Assembly: GCF_900129305.1 (NCBI RefSeq)
Contig: NZ_FQVB01000018.1
Span: 29,950-93,949, forward strand
Length of the DNA: 64,000 nt
Reading direction: 5' to 3'
Source: Desulfacinum infernum DSM 9756
GTDB lineage: Bacteria; Desulfobacterota; Syntrophobacteria; Syntrophobacterales; DSM-9756
Made by a program: the position numbers and the translations under genes. Position 1 is the first letter of the stretch. Each line of letters begins with the position of its first letter. A model generated the notes under the pieces. The model was given only the letters and a program-made list of their open reading frames with translations. It did not search any database and was not told the origin of the DNA. Shown in pieces: positions 54,420-62,806 of this stretch.

Positions 54420-54449
54420 GACGTTGCCCGACAATTTCAGAACGGCTCT

Positions 54450-54667
54450 GGCAGCTTATCGGAAAACGCCAAGCAAGCCCGCTTTTCTCGTAGCGCAGCC
54501 CTCTAGGGCTGCGGAGGAATCCCCGGGCGTCGCAGGGACCATCGGCTATTGCCTGCCACTTCATCGGGTTTGGATAACCTCTTTTCGCGGGGCTAAAGCC
54601 CCGCGGCTACGAAAGAAGACGGATTCCTTTTGGGTTGATGCAGGAAACCCGCTCGCGGACGAGCTCC
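54450..54667 (-). repeat. MITE-like element, copy C (218 bp)
   Basis: Reverse-orientation copy of the element at 10064-10280. Its left end (plus strand 54661-54667, GAGCTCC) and right end (54450-54467) match the A termini with a few changes, and both internal hairpins are present (54499-54523 and around 54574-54609). The flanks read TA|GGAGC and, at the other end, CC|AG, as in copy A. The rest of the 54420-54737 gap holds no gene. Confidence 0.72.
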
Positions 54668-54737
54668 TAGAATTCTTCGTTGTTCCAGACTGTCCATGAT
54701 GGGGGTAGGGGTGGAAGAGCGCCCTTCGGGGGGCGTA

Positions 54738-55505
54738 TCAGTCCCGGGAGGCTTTAAGGCGTTGGCGAACCGCTTCGGCCAGGGCGATGGAGGCGGCGGC
54801 GGCCGCGTTCAGGGACTGCACCGGTCCCATCGCGGGGATCTTGGCCAGAATATCGCATTTTTTCTTCACAAGGGCGCGTAGGCCGCTGTGTTCGTTCCCC
54901 ACCACCAGCCCCACCGGCACGGATAGATCCACGTCAAAGAGGGAGACCTGGCCCTCCAGATCGAGACCCACGAGCCAGAGGCCCGCCTCCTTCAGTCGGT
55001 CCATGGCGCGTGCCAGATTGGTCACAAGAGCAATGGTCAGGTGAGCCGGCGCGCCGGCCGCGGCTTTGAAGGCGGCCGGCGTGATGAGAGCAGATCGATC
55101 CTTGGGCAGGACCACGTGGGAAATTCCGAGGAAGCAGGCGCTTCGAAGGATGGCTCCCAGGTTCTGCGGGTCCTGGATGCAATCGAGCAGGAGCCAAGGG
55201 CGGGCGGCGGCTTCGGTTTCAATCAGCAGGTTTTCCAGGTCCGCGTAGGGGAAGTGGCTCACGCGGAGCGCTATGCCCTGGTGGTTGCCGTGGCCCAGGG
55301 TCTGCGAAAGGGCTCTCTTGTCCACCCAATGGACGGGAATCCCATTTTCACGGGCTGCGTCCACGATCTCTCGGACCCGCGCATCTTCCCGGCTGTGAAG
55401 CACCTCCCGGACCAGGCCCCCGTGGGCGAAGAGGAACTCCCGTGCGGGATTGACCCCATAGATCCACAAAGGGTCTTGGTGGCGGCTGGGTTTCTTTTCC
55501 ATCAT
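54738..55505 (-). CDS. rlmB: 23S rRNA 2'-O-ribose methyltransferase RlmB (SpoU family)
   Basis: 255 residues. The N-terminal RNA-binding domain (IYGVNPAREFL) precedes the SPOUT domain with LLLDCIQDPQNLGAILRSACFLGI, VVGNEHSGL and IPAMGPVQSLNAAAAASIALAEAVRQ, as in TrmH/RlmB family enzymes forming a C-terminal knot. The start is ATG 55505 (MMEKKPSR), with a poor ribosome-binding site. It is the last gene of the yggT-rlmB operon. Confidence 0.9.
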   Translation of the reverse strand: MMEKKPSRHQDPLWIYGVNPAREFLFAHGGLVREVLHSREDARVREIVDAARENGIPVHWVDKRALSQTLGHGNHQGIALRVSHFPYADLENLLIETEAAARPWLLLDCIQDPQNLGAILRSACFLGISHVVLPKDRSALITPAAFKAAAGAPAHLTIALVTNLARAMDRLKEAGLWLVGLDLEGQVSLFDVDLSVPVGLVVGNEHSGLRALVKKKCDILAKIPAMGPVQSLNAAAAASIALAEAVRQRLKASRD

Positions 55506-55540
55506 GGGGGCCTCGATGGTGCGATTCCTCGACGTGGGGC

Positions 55541-56161
55541 TTAGGCCGGGGCCTTCAGAAGGGACTGGAGCACATGGGCCGATCGCAGGCGTTGACAGCG
55601 GGAAGCCCGGAATACGGACACCAGGTCCTGGACGGCCGCGTCCAGGACGTCGTTGACGATGAGGTAGTCGTACCACGGTGCCTCCTGCAGTTCCGAAAAC
55701 GCCGCTTTCAGCCGAAGTTCCAGTTGCTCGGGGGACTCGGTGCCTCGGCCCTGAAGGCGCTGTCGCAAGACCCCCATGGAAGGGGGAAGGATGAAGATGG
55801 TCGTGGCCGACGGGTGGTGGGCTCGGACCTGGCGGGCGCCTTGCACGTCGATCTCCAGGATCACGTCCCAGCCTTCCTGGAGCCATTCATGGACGATCCT
55901 GCCATCGGTGCCGTAGTAGCGGCCGTGAACGAGAGCCCATTCCAGGAAGCGCCCGGTGCGAACGCCCTCTTCGAACTCGTCTTGGCTCAAGAAGAAATAG
56001 TCCCGGCCGTGCTCTTCGCCGGGCCGCGGCGGCCGCGTGGTGCAGGAAACCGAATAGCGCAGGTCCGGCACGGTTTCCAGGACTCGCTTCAACAGGGTTG
56101 TCTTGCCCACACCGGAAGGAGCGGAAATCACGAAAAGGTGGCCCGAAGGTTTTCCGTTCAT
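55541..56161 (-). CDS. gmk: guanylate kinase
   Basis: 206 residues. GMP to GDP. P-loop SAPSGVGKTTLL, GMP site SVSCTTRPPRPGEEHGRDYFF and EIDVQGARQV are intact. ATG 56161 is chosen; a GTG at 56173 would overlap remA. The remA stop lies one base away, so the genes are coupled. Confidence 0.94.
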   Translation of the reverse strand: MNGKPSGHLFVISAPSGVGKTTLLKRVLETVPDLRYSVSCTTRPPRPGEEHGRDYFFLSQDEFEEGVRTGRFLEWALVHGRYYGTDGRIVHEWLQEGWDVILEIDVQGARQVRAHHPSATTIFILPPSMGVLRQRLQGRGTESPEQLELRLKAAFSELQEAPWYDYLIVNDVLDAAVQDLVSVFRASRCQRLRSAHVLQSLLKAPA

Positions 56162-56162
56162 G

Positions 56163-56444
56163 CTATTTGGCACCCTTGGCCGACGGGGCTTCCCGGTTGC
56201 CGTGATCCTGCAACAGGCGCTGGGCGATGGTCTCGGCCTGAACCCCGGACAGGATCACATGGTCGCTGTCCGTAATGATGATGGACCGGGTGCGGCGCCC
56301 CATGGTGGCATCGATCAGTTTGTTGGCCTGTTTGGCGTCCTCCTTCAGGCGTTTCATGGGGGCGGAGCTGGGGGAAACGATGGCCACGATGCGGTTGGCC
56401 ACCACCGTGTTTCCGAATCCGATGTTGAGTAGTTTGATCTCCAT
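56163..56444 (-). CDS. remA: RemA-like DUF370 protein
   Basis: 93 residues. DUF370 family, DNA-binding regulators of extracellular matrix genes in Bacillus: [51 protein letters not shown]. In deltaproteobacteria it is found next to gmk and yicC, as here. Its role in this lineage is unproven. Confidence 0.92.
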   Translation of the reverse strand: MEIKLLNIGFGNTVVANRIVAIVSPSSAPMKRLKEDAKQANKLIDATMGRRTRSIIITDSDHVILSGVQAETIAQRLLQDHGNREAPSAKGAK

Positions 56445-56453
56445 GGGGCGTCC

Positions 56454-57341
56454 TCACTCGATGTTTTGCACCTGTTCTTTTAACTTGCCGATCTCGTTTT
56501 TCATGCGAACCACGGCCTGAGAAATGCCCAGATCGTTGGTCTTGGATCCAATGGTGTTGACCTCCCGATGGAGCTCCTGGGTGAGGAAGTCCAGCCGGCG
56601 TCCTTCGGCGGCGCCGTCCCCGCTGATCAGGTCGCGGATCTGGCCCAAGTGGCTTTGAAGACGAACCAATTCCTCGTTGATGTCCATCCGGTCCAGCATG
56701 TAGGCGACCTCCTGAAGCAGCCTGTTCTCGTCCAAGTCGCCTCCCAGATCCTGGAGGAGCGTCTGGATTTTTTGCTTGAGTTTCCCGGCCAGCTCTTCCT
56801 GCACCGCATTTTGGCGCTCGGCCACAAGCGCCGCGTCTTTCTCGATTGCCCCCACTCGTTCCAGGATGTCCCGGGCCAGGGCGCTTCCCTCCTGCGACCT
56901 CATCCCCACAAGCTGCTCAAGGGCGGTCTGCGTGGCTTGGCGCAGTGTAAGGCCCAATTGCTTCACGTCGTGGGATTCGTCCGGACTTTCGAAGAGGCCG
57001 GGCATCCGTAGAAGATGTTCCAGTCGCGGAGGTTCGGAACCCGGCAGGGACAGGTGGAGCTGCTGCAGGTCCTGCCAGTAATAGCGGGCCAAGACCGCGT
57101 TGATCCGAGGGGCCTTCAGTTGGGCGACCAGCGGCTCTACCTGAATGAAGGCCTCCACGCGGCCCCGCTGCAGCCGGCTTCTCACCTCATCCCGGACGAC
57201 ATCTTCCAGCTCCAGGAGGTTCTTGGGGAGTCGCACGATCAGATCCAGGTGTTTTCCATTGACGCTGCGCAGTTCCACCTGGACGCGATAGAGATCCCCT
57301 TCGGCGATCCCTTTGCCGTAACCGGTCATGCTTCGTATCAA
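56454..57341 (-). CDS. yicC: YicC family endoribonuclease-like protein
   Basis: 295 residues. The N-terminus IRSMTGYGKG and C-terminus RLDFLTQELHREVNTIGSKTNDL are diagnostic. Recently characterised members degrade small RNA. The start is TTG 57341 because the family begins MIRSMTGYG and GGAGG lies 8 bases upstream; the ATG at 57329 would drop four residues. TTGA overlaps the stop of the DUF4416 gene. Confidence 0.92.
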   Translation of the reverse strand: MIRSMTGYGKGIAEGDLYRVQVELRSVNGKHLDLIVRLPKNLLELEDVVRDEVRSRLQRGRVEAFIQVEPLVAQLKAPRINAVLARYYWQDLQQLHLSLPGSEPPRLEHLLRMPGLFESPDESHDVKQLGLTLRQATQTALEQLVGMRSQEGSALARDILERVGAIEKDAALVAERQNAVQEELAGKLKQKIQTLLQDLGGDLDENRLLQEVAYMLDRMDINEELVRLQSHLGQIRDLISGDGAAEGRRLDFLTQELHREVNTIGSKTNDLGISQAVVRMKNEIGKLKEQVQNIE

Positions 57342-57904
57342 TCCATCTCCTCCATGAGCAGACTCTTGTGGGTGGGGATCGACCCTCCGCGCTGCATGAG
57401 CAGAAGCCCCCGGAGCAGGCCGAACAGGTACCGGGCTTCCCGGTCGGCGTAATCCGGATAGGTCCAGGGCAGGGGGCGGTAGCATCCTTTCTGGAAAAGC
57501 AGCGTGAGGTCCGCGTAGATGCCGTCCCTCAAGTAGATCCGGTGGGTGTAGTTCTTGCCCGTTGCCAGAACCAGGCGTTCCTCGCTCAAGATTCCGGGGT
57601 CGATGTTGGCACGCCGGCGCCCCCGATCCGCCAGGGTCTTTTCGATCTGGTTGGTGGCCAGCTTGATCGCGGGAAGATCCCCGGGATCCACCAGGCGCTC
57701 GAAGCTTCCGAAACATCTCAAGATGCCGGGCCCCATCTCCTTTTCGTAGTAGGAAGTGAAGGTGAAGGGCTGCGGTCGGCTCACGAAGTCCAAGGGGCCG
57801 AAAGGATCCTGCAGGGCGGCCAGCACGGGCCCCTTGTCCTGACCTGCGGCCAGAAGCAGTCCGAAGACCAGCTTGCACGGCCTGGGGGGGGATGGAACGC
57901 TCAC
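57338..57904 (-). CDS. DUF4416 family protein
   Basis: 188 residues, DUF4416: KLVFGLLLAAG, FTSYYEKEMGPGILRCFGSFERLV, IDPGILSEERLVLATGKNYTHRIYL and GCYRPLPWTYPDYAD. Uncharacterised, mainly deltaproteobacterial. GTG 57904 overlaps the previous stop (GTGA) and the TTGA start of yicC overlaps its own stop, showing tight coupling on both sides. Confidence 0.9.
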   Translation of the reverse strand: MSVPSPPRPCKLVFGLLLAAGQDKGPVLAALQDPFGPLDFVSRPQPFTFTSYYEKEMGPGILRCFGSFERLVDPGDLPAIKLATNQIEKTLADRGRRRANIDPGILSEERLVLATGKNYTHRIYLRDGIYADLTLLFQKGCYRPLPWTYPDYADREARYLFGLLRGLLLMQRGGSIPTHKSLLMEEMD

Positions 57905-58938
57905 GACCGCCCCCGCTGTCCGTCCGTCAGCGCCCGGATCAGTTGCTCCGCCCGAACCGTGGCGGTTCCCACTTCGCCCACCACGATGCCTGCGGCCGCA
58001 TTGGCCAAAATGGCGGCGTCTCTCACCTCCAGCCCCGCCGCCAAGGCCAGGGCCATGGTGGCGATCACCGTATCTCCGGCACCCGTGACGTCGAAGACCT
58101 TTCGGGCAACCGTGGGGATGTGAAAGGGAGCCGCGTCCCGTTCGAACAGGCTCATGCCGTCGGGGCCTCTCGTGATGAGCACTCTTCGGCACTCCAAGCG
58201 GTCCAGGAGATTCCGGCCCGCCATCAAGAGGGTTTCTTCGTCGGAAATGGAGACACCGGACATGGCCGAAGCCTCGGCGCTGTTCGGGGTGATCAGATCC
58301 GCTCCCCGGTAGCAGGCGGCGTTGCGGACCTTGGGATCGACCAGGACCGGCACATGATGCCGGGCCGCCAGATCCCGAACGGCTGCCATCAGTTGGGAGG
58401 TGATCAAACCCTTGCCGTAATCCGAAACCACCACCACGTCCGTTCCGGGAAAATGGGCCGACAGGGCGTCGAGGGCTTGTCCGTACACTTGCGGGTCCGC
58501 CGGGCGGGGATCTTCCCGGTCGAATCGAACCACCTGCTGATGGTGGGCGATGATGCGGGTCTTCTGAATGGTGGGGCGTCCGGGGACCTTCACGAGGCCC
58601 GAGGTTGCGATCTGCAGATCTTCCAGTTGACGCAGGAGTTCGCGGCCGGCGGCGTCATCTCCGATCATTCCCACCAAGGCGGGCTGCCCCCCCAAGGAAG
58701 CGATGTTGTGCACCACGTTGGCGGCGCCACCCAACAACTGTGTCTCTCGGCGCACCTCCACGACGGGAACCGGGGCCTCTGGAGAGATCCGTTGAACCTC
58801 CCCCCAGATGAACACATCCAGCATCACGTCTCCGATGACGAGAACGCGGCGACCCGGGAAATGTTCTATGCCGGCGATGAGCTGGGGCGTGCGATCGGCG
58901 AGTTGGGCGGGCAAGGCGATCATGGCCGGACGATTCAC
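57901..58938 (-). CDS. rfaE1: D-glycero-beta-D-manno-heptose-7-phosphate kinase (PfkB family)
   Basis: 345 residues. First domain of the HldE pathway supplying heptose for lipopolysaccharide. PfkB motifs: RVLVIGDVMLDVFIWG, LLGGAANVVHNIASLG and GAGDTVIATMALALAAG with the catalytic Asp. The second, cytidylyltransferase domain of HldE is absent, as in lineages with separate rfaE2. The start is GTG 58938, overlapping the stop of the Trm112-like gene by four bases (GTGA). Confidence 0.88.
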   Translation of the reverse strand: MNRPAMIALPAQLADRTPQLIAGIEHFPGRRVLVIGDVMLDVFIWGEVQRISPEAPVPVVEVRRETQLLGGAANVVHNIASLGGQPALVGMIGDDAAGRELLRQLEDLQIATSGLVKVPGRPTIQKTRIIAHHQQVVRFDREDPRPADPQVYGQALDALSAHFPGTDVVVVSDYGKGLITSQLMAAVRDLAARHHVPVLVDPKVRNAACYRGADLITPNSAEASAMSGVSISDEETLLMAGRNLLDRLECRRVLITRGPDGMSLFERDAAPFHIPTVARKVFDVTGAGDTVIATMALALAAGLEVRDAAILANAAAGIVVGEVGTATVRAEQLIRALTDGQRGRS

Positions 58939-59105
58939 GAGAGGGGCTTGGCTTCGTCGATGAGCATGATGGGAATGCCGTCTCGGATCTCGTAAAGAAG
59001 CCGGCATTGGTCGCAGATGAGCCCGTCTTCCGCCTCATTGAGGCGAACGGGGCTTTTGCATTTGGGACATGCCAGGATGTCGAGCAATTCTTGACTGATA
59101 CCCAT
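58935..59105 (-). CDS. Trm112/UPF0434-like zinc protein
   Basis: 56 residues and easily missed. It begins MGISQELLDILACPKCKSP and has C-x2-C twice (CPKC, CDQC) with IRDGIPIML, the standard Trm112-like (UPF0434/YcaR) pattern. ATG 59105 follows AAAGG. It overlaps rfaE1 by four bases; proteins of this family often accompany lipid A or LPS genes, consistent with rfaE1. Confidence 0.9.
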   Translation of the reverse strand: MGISQELLDILACPKCKSPVRLNEAEDGLICDQCRLLYEIRDGIPIMLIDEAKPLS

Positions 59106-59123
59106 GACCTTTCGGGATCCTTT

Positions 59124-59615
59124 CTAGCGGTTGAGAAACTTGACCTTGTTCTCTATATCCCCTTCGTTGTCTTCCTTTTCCATGTCCAGGAGCTGCCGGT
59201 AGGTTTCGATGGTGGAACGGAGCTTGGTTTCGAGCTGGGTGCGCTGGCGCTTGAGTTCATGAATGTCCTCGTGAAGCTGGGCCAGTCGCTGGTGGGCCGT
59301 CTGCAGGATCTTTTCGGCCTTGAGCTCCGCATCCGCCAAAATGAGCTTGGCCTCCTTTTCCGCATTGGCCTTGATCTGTTCGGTGGCCTTCTGGGCATTG
59401 AAGAGCACGTTGCGAATGGCCTTTTCGCGATCCCGGTGTTCGGCATTCTCCTTTCGGAGCTGCTGCAGTTCCTTTTCCAGCTCCTTTCGATCCAGTTGGA
59501 GCCGGTGGAGGTCCTCGGCCAGCTGATGCAGGAACAGTTCCACCTCGCGCCGGTCATACCCCCGCCAGGCCGTGCGAAACCGCTTGTTTTCGATATCCAG
59601 TGGCGTCCACTCCAT
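59124..59615 (-). CDS. DivIVA-domain coiled-coil protein
   Basis: 163 residues. The N-terminal DivIVA motif TPLDIENKRFRTAWRGYDRREVELFL is followed by a continuous coiled coil (about 40-150). Proteins of this type localise to curved membrane at poles or septa. GGAGG precedes the ATG. It lies between yggT and the Trm112-like gene in the operon. Confidence 0.9.
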   Translation of the reverse strand: MEWTPLDIENKRFRTAWRGYDRREVELFLHQLAEDLHRLQLDRKELEKELQQLRKENAEHRDREKAIRNVLFNAQKATEQIKANAEKEAKLILADAELKAEKILQTAHQRLAQLHEDIHELKRQRTQLETKLRSTIETYRQLLDMEKEDNEGDIENKVKFLNR

Positions 59616-59646
59616 CCAAGCCTCCTTTCTCCAGAGGCGGGTTCCT

Positions 59647-59949
59647 TCAGGTCCTCAACACAAGGGCCATTTCCCTCAAGGACGGAACCAGGAAGTTCTG
59701 AAGGAAGATCAGGATCAGGATGACAATCATGGGAGAGAAGTCGATCCCTCCGAAAAAGGCTGGAATCCTTCGCCGGATGGCATAGAGAACCGGTTCCGTG
59801 ATGCTGTAAAGAAAGCGAACAATGGGATTGTACGGATCCGGGTTGACCCAGGAGAGAATGGCTCGGGCGATGATGATCCACATGTAGGCAGTGAAGACGA
59901 TATCGAGGATTCGTGCCAGCGCGAACAGCAGGTTGCTCAAGACGAACAT
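59647..59949 (-). CDS. yggT: YggT family membrane protein
   Basis: 100 residues with two transmembrane helices (FALARILDIVFTAYMWIIIA and PMIVILILIFLQNFLVPSL), joined by the conserved RAILSWVNPDPYNPIVRFLYSITEPVLYAIRRRIP. First gene of the minus-strand operon. It is linked to division or osmotic functions in other bacteria. Confidence 0.9.
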   Translation of the reverse strand: MFVLSNLLFALARILDIVFTAYMWIIIARAILSWVNPDPYNPIVRFLYSITEPVLYAIRRRIPAFFGGIDFSPMIVILILIFLQNFLVPSLREMALVLRT

Positions 59950-60100
59950 GGCTTCAGGCCCTTTCCTGTCGGGAACTGGTTGGGGGCGGACGGCGGTCGT
60001 CCGACCACATCATCGCCCGATAACTACAGTTTTTGGGCGAAGGTGTCAATGAATATGCCGAATCGGAAGAAATCGCCGGATTCCGTGGCCGGGGCTCCCC

Positions 60101-61078
60101 TTATTCGTCTGGAGCCAGGACGGGTTGCGGCGGGGCGGCGGGGATGGCCAGAGATCCTGCCAGGATCCCCCCTCCCAGAAGAGCCAACCCGAAAGCAGTG
60201 GAGGGACCGACGGTTTCTCCCAGGATTAGAAAGGCCAGAAGGGAGGCCCCGATGGGCTCCCCCAGGGTGAGGACGGCCACGGCGGTGGCCGAAAGGTGGC
60301 GCAGGGCCCAGTTGAAGGAAGAGTGGCCCAACAATTGGGGCACAAGGGCCAAGAGGATCAGCGCGCCGTAGGTCGTGGGCGTAAAGCCGGTCAGGGGAGT
60401 TCGGGTGATGAAGGCCAGGGCCAGTAAAGTCAGAGCGGCCGTTCCATAGGTTCCCACCAGGTAGGATACGAGGGGCATGTGGGGCCTTGCAGCGCGCCCC
60501 GCCAGCAGATATCCGCTCGCCATCAACGCACCCAGGATGGCCAGGAGATCGCCGGTGAACGATTCGTTCCGGGATTGAAAGTCAAAGCCGGTCACGATGG
60601 CGCTTCCGGCCAGGCAGGCCGCAAGGCCGACCCAAAGCCAGGGGCGCGGCCTTTCCTTGAACAGAGCAGCGGAGAAGAGGGCGGTAAAAAGGGGGCTGGT
60701 GCTGACCAGCATAACGGAACTGGCCACGCTCGTTTTCTGAAGCGATTCGATCCAAAAGACGAAGTGGAAGGCAAGAAAAAGGCCGGAGAGAGTCAGGAGC
60801 TTCCACGGGCCCGAAAATGCAGGACGGGCTGGATCGCTCACGGAGGACCAAAGGAGCCTGGGCAAGAGAACCAGGGCGGCCAAGGTGACCCGATAGGTGG
60901 CAATGGCAAGGGACGGTGCTTCGGCGAAGCGGATGAGAATGGAGGCGAAGGAAATGGCAAGGATCCCGAGGCCGATGACGGCGCACAACATAAGAAGAGA
61001 GGGCCGTTCGTGGCTCTGTTCCCCCTGAGCTGCTGCCGGGGCGAGCCGGGTTCGGGAATCTGAGCGGGGGCGTCTCAT
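60101..61078 (-). CDS. EamA-type DMT permease
   Basis: 325 residues, ten transmembrane segments arranged as two EamA repeats (first FASILIRFAEAPSLAIATYRVTL; second ...GHSSFNWALRHLSATAVAVLTLGEPIGASLLAFLILGE). It exports or imports small metabolites; substrate unknown. AAGGAG precedes ATG 61078. Confidence 0.9.
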   Translation of the reverse strand: MRRPRSDSRTRLAPAAAQGEQSHERPSLLMLCAVIGLGILAISFASILIRFAEAPSLAIATYRVTLAALVLLPRLLWSSVSDPARPAFSGPWKLLTLSGLFLAFHFVFWIESLQKTSVASSVMLVSTSPLFTALFSAALFKERPRPWLWVGLAACLAGSAIVTGFDFQSRNESFTGDLLAILGALMASGYLLAGRAARPHMPLVSYLVGTYGTAALTLLALAFITRTPLTGFTPTTYGALILLALVPQLLGHSSFNWALRHLSATAVAVLTLGEPIGASLLAFLILGETVGPSTAFGLALLGGGILAGSLAIPAAPPQPVLAPDE

Positions 61079-61358
61079 GGGATCTCCTTGGTCCTGCCTA
61101 GCGGCCATGGTGGCTTTTGTTCCACCCCTCGCGGATGAAAAAGTCTGCACCGGGGCGCTGTCCCCCCTCTTTTCGATCATTGCCATCGGCGTTCATTCGC
61201 GGTTTTCCTTCATAGGCCATGCAATCTCGCGACGGTTGCGGGCGAAAACATTTGCCGTCTTGGGGGAAGCCGTGTCAAGGTTTCTTTCGGGCGAATCCAC
61301 GGGCCTGATGGAAGGGTGGGGCGCCATAAGAGCGATGATTGAGGCAAGGGAGGATGGC

Positions 61359-62069
61359 ATGGAAAAGACGCCCGTACCCATTGGGAGAAAACCGCTGGCC
61401 GGCACCGTCCTCAAGGCTGCTGTTTTTTTGCTCTTCATTGCGGGGGCCGTCTACGGGGTGCGCCACACAGCGCTCGGTGATTACCTGGATCCCGCCTCCC
61501 TGGAGCGGGTGCTCACGGAGGCCGGTCTTTGGGCTCCCATCTTCTTTGTGGGGATCTACGCGGTGGGGGTTTGCCTGTTTGTCCCCGGCACGGTGCTTAC
61601 GGGTCTGGGGGCCGTGATCTTCGGACCCTATTGGGGGTTTGTCTATGTGTGGGTGGGGGCCATGCTGGGAGCGGCGGCGGCCTTCTGGATCGCTCGAACG
61701 CTGGGCCGGGACTTTGCGGCGAGTCTCATCGGGGACCGGCTCCGCAGGTACGATGAGGCCATCGAACGAAACGGATTTGCTACGGTGCTCTACCTTCGGC
61801 TCATCTATTTCCCCTTCACGCCCCTGAACTTCGGCCTGGGCCTCACAAAGATCCGTTTTGTTGACTATCTGGCCGGTACGGGGATCGGCATCCTGGTGGG
61901 GACCTTCATCTTCACCTTCTTTATCGGGACCCTCAAAGAGATCTGGGCGAGCGGACGCTGGGAAGCCTTGCTGACTCCCAAGGTTCTGCTGTCCTTGGCG
62001 CTTTTTGCGGGCTCGTTCTTCATTCCGGTGGTGGTGAAGAGGCTGCGGGGCGAGCCGCAACAGGAATAG
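61359..62069 (+). CDS. TVP38/TMEM64 (DedA-superfamily) membrane protein
   Basis: 236 residues, about six hydrophobic segments. The SNARE-associated core FGPYWGFVYVWVGAMLGAAAAFWIARTLGRDF, RLIYFPFTPLNFGLGLTKIRFVDYLAGTGIGILVGTFIFTF is diagnostic. GGGAGG precedes ATG 61359. Members are linked to lipid carrier scrambling and envelope stress. Divergent from the EamA gene. Confidence 0.9.
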   Translation: MEKTPVPIGRKPLAGTVLKAAVFLLFIAGAVYGVRHTALGDYLDPASLERVLTEAGLWAPIFFVGIYAVGVCLFVPGTVLTGLGAVIFGPYWGFVYVWVGAMLGAAAAFWIARTLGRDFAASLIGDRLRRYDEAIERNGFATVLYLRLIYFPFTPLNFGLGLTKIRFVDYLAGTGIGILVGTFIFTFFIGTLKEIWASGRWEALLTPKVLLSLALFAGSFFIPVVVKRLRGEPQQE

Positions 62070-62102
62070 CCCAGAGGGGTGGTTCATTTTTGATTCCAGT
62101 GC

Positions 62103-62132
62103 TTGACAGGGAACCGGAACCGCTGCTATAAA
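62103..62132 (+). promoter_or_regulatory. sigma-70 promoter of the tRNA-tuf operon
   Basis: Perfect -35 TTGACA (62103-62108), an 18-base spacer and -10 TATAAA (62127-62132). It lies 15 bases upstream of the tRNA-Thr 5' end. Confidence 0.85.
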
Positions 62133-62147
62133 GGAGAGCTCGAATGG

Positions 62148-62222
62148 GCTGGCGTAGCTCAACGGTAGAGCAGCTGATTTGTAATCAGCAGGTTGCGGGT
62201 TCGAATCCCATCGCCAGCTCCA
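62148..62222 (+). tRNA. tRNA-Thr (anticodon UGU)
   Basis: 75-nt cloverleaf with encoded CCA. Acceptor GCTGGCG/CGCCAGC, anticodon stem CTGAT/ATCAG with loop TTTGTAA, T-loop GTTCGAATC. Confidence 0.95.
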
Positions 62223-62328
62223 GATGAGCCGAAGCAGGCGGTCAAATTTTTGCTTGCTTTTCAAAAAAGCCTGTGATAGCTAGGGGCGCCTTTGCGGCCC
62301 GGAAGAAGGCACAAGGGCGCGAAGTTGT

Positions 62329-62413
<85 letters not shown>

Positions 62414-62523
62414 AACTTCCACACATGTAGGAGATGGTGGCAGCGCGAGCGGGCCATTGTCGTTCGAACTACATGGAATCGCCGGGACCAAAACGGTGCT
62501 GATAGCGCGCGCAGTGCCGGCAT

Positions 62524-62536
62524 GGAGAGGTTCCCG
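62524..62536 (+). other. 13-base duplicate of the tRNA-Tyr 5' end
   Basis: GGAGAGGTTCCCG is identical to the first 13 bases of tRNA-Tyr (62329-62341). The following sequence does not form a tRNA. A tRNA-Gly, usual at this place in tRNA-tuf operons, is not visible between 62414 and 62583. Confidence 0.55.
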
Positions 62537-62583
62537 TAATTCGAGCACAATCCCGTCATGCATCTCCGCCCAGTGAAGGATGG

Positions 62584-62660
62584 GCCCACGTAGCTCAGGA
62601 GGTAGAGCACTTCCTTGGTAAGGAAGAGGTTCACCGGTTCGAGCCCGGTCGTGGGCTCCA
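62584..62660 (+). tRNA. tRNA-Thr (anticodon GGU)
   Basis: 77-nt cloverleaf with encoded CCA. Acceptor GCCCACG/CGTGGGC, anticodon stem TTCCT/AGGAA with loop TGGTA, T-loop GTTCGAGCC. A T-run follows. Confidence 0.95.
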
Positions 62661-62806
62661 TTTTTTTTTGCCTTCCAATTCTTTGGGCCGAACTCTGCCG
62701 CATCCATTCCCTGCAGTGTGCTGTCGTGAAATCCGACCTTTGGCGGGCTTGGATCTTGTCTGTTGCGTATTGAGTTTTGCAGTCAATGAGGTGAGGAGGA
62801 AGCGCG

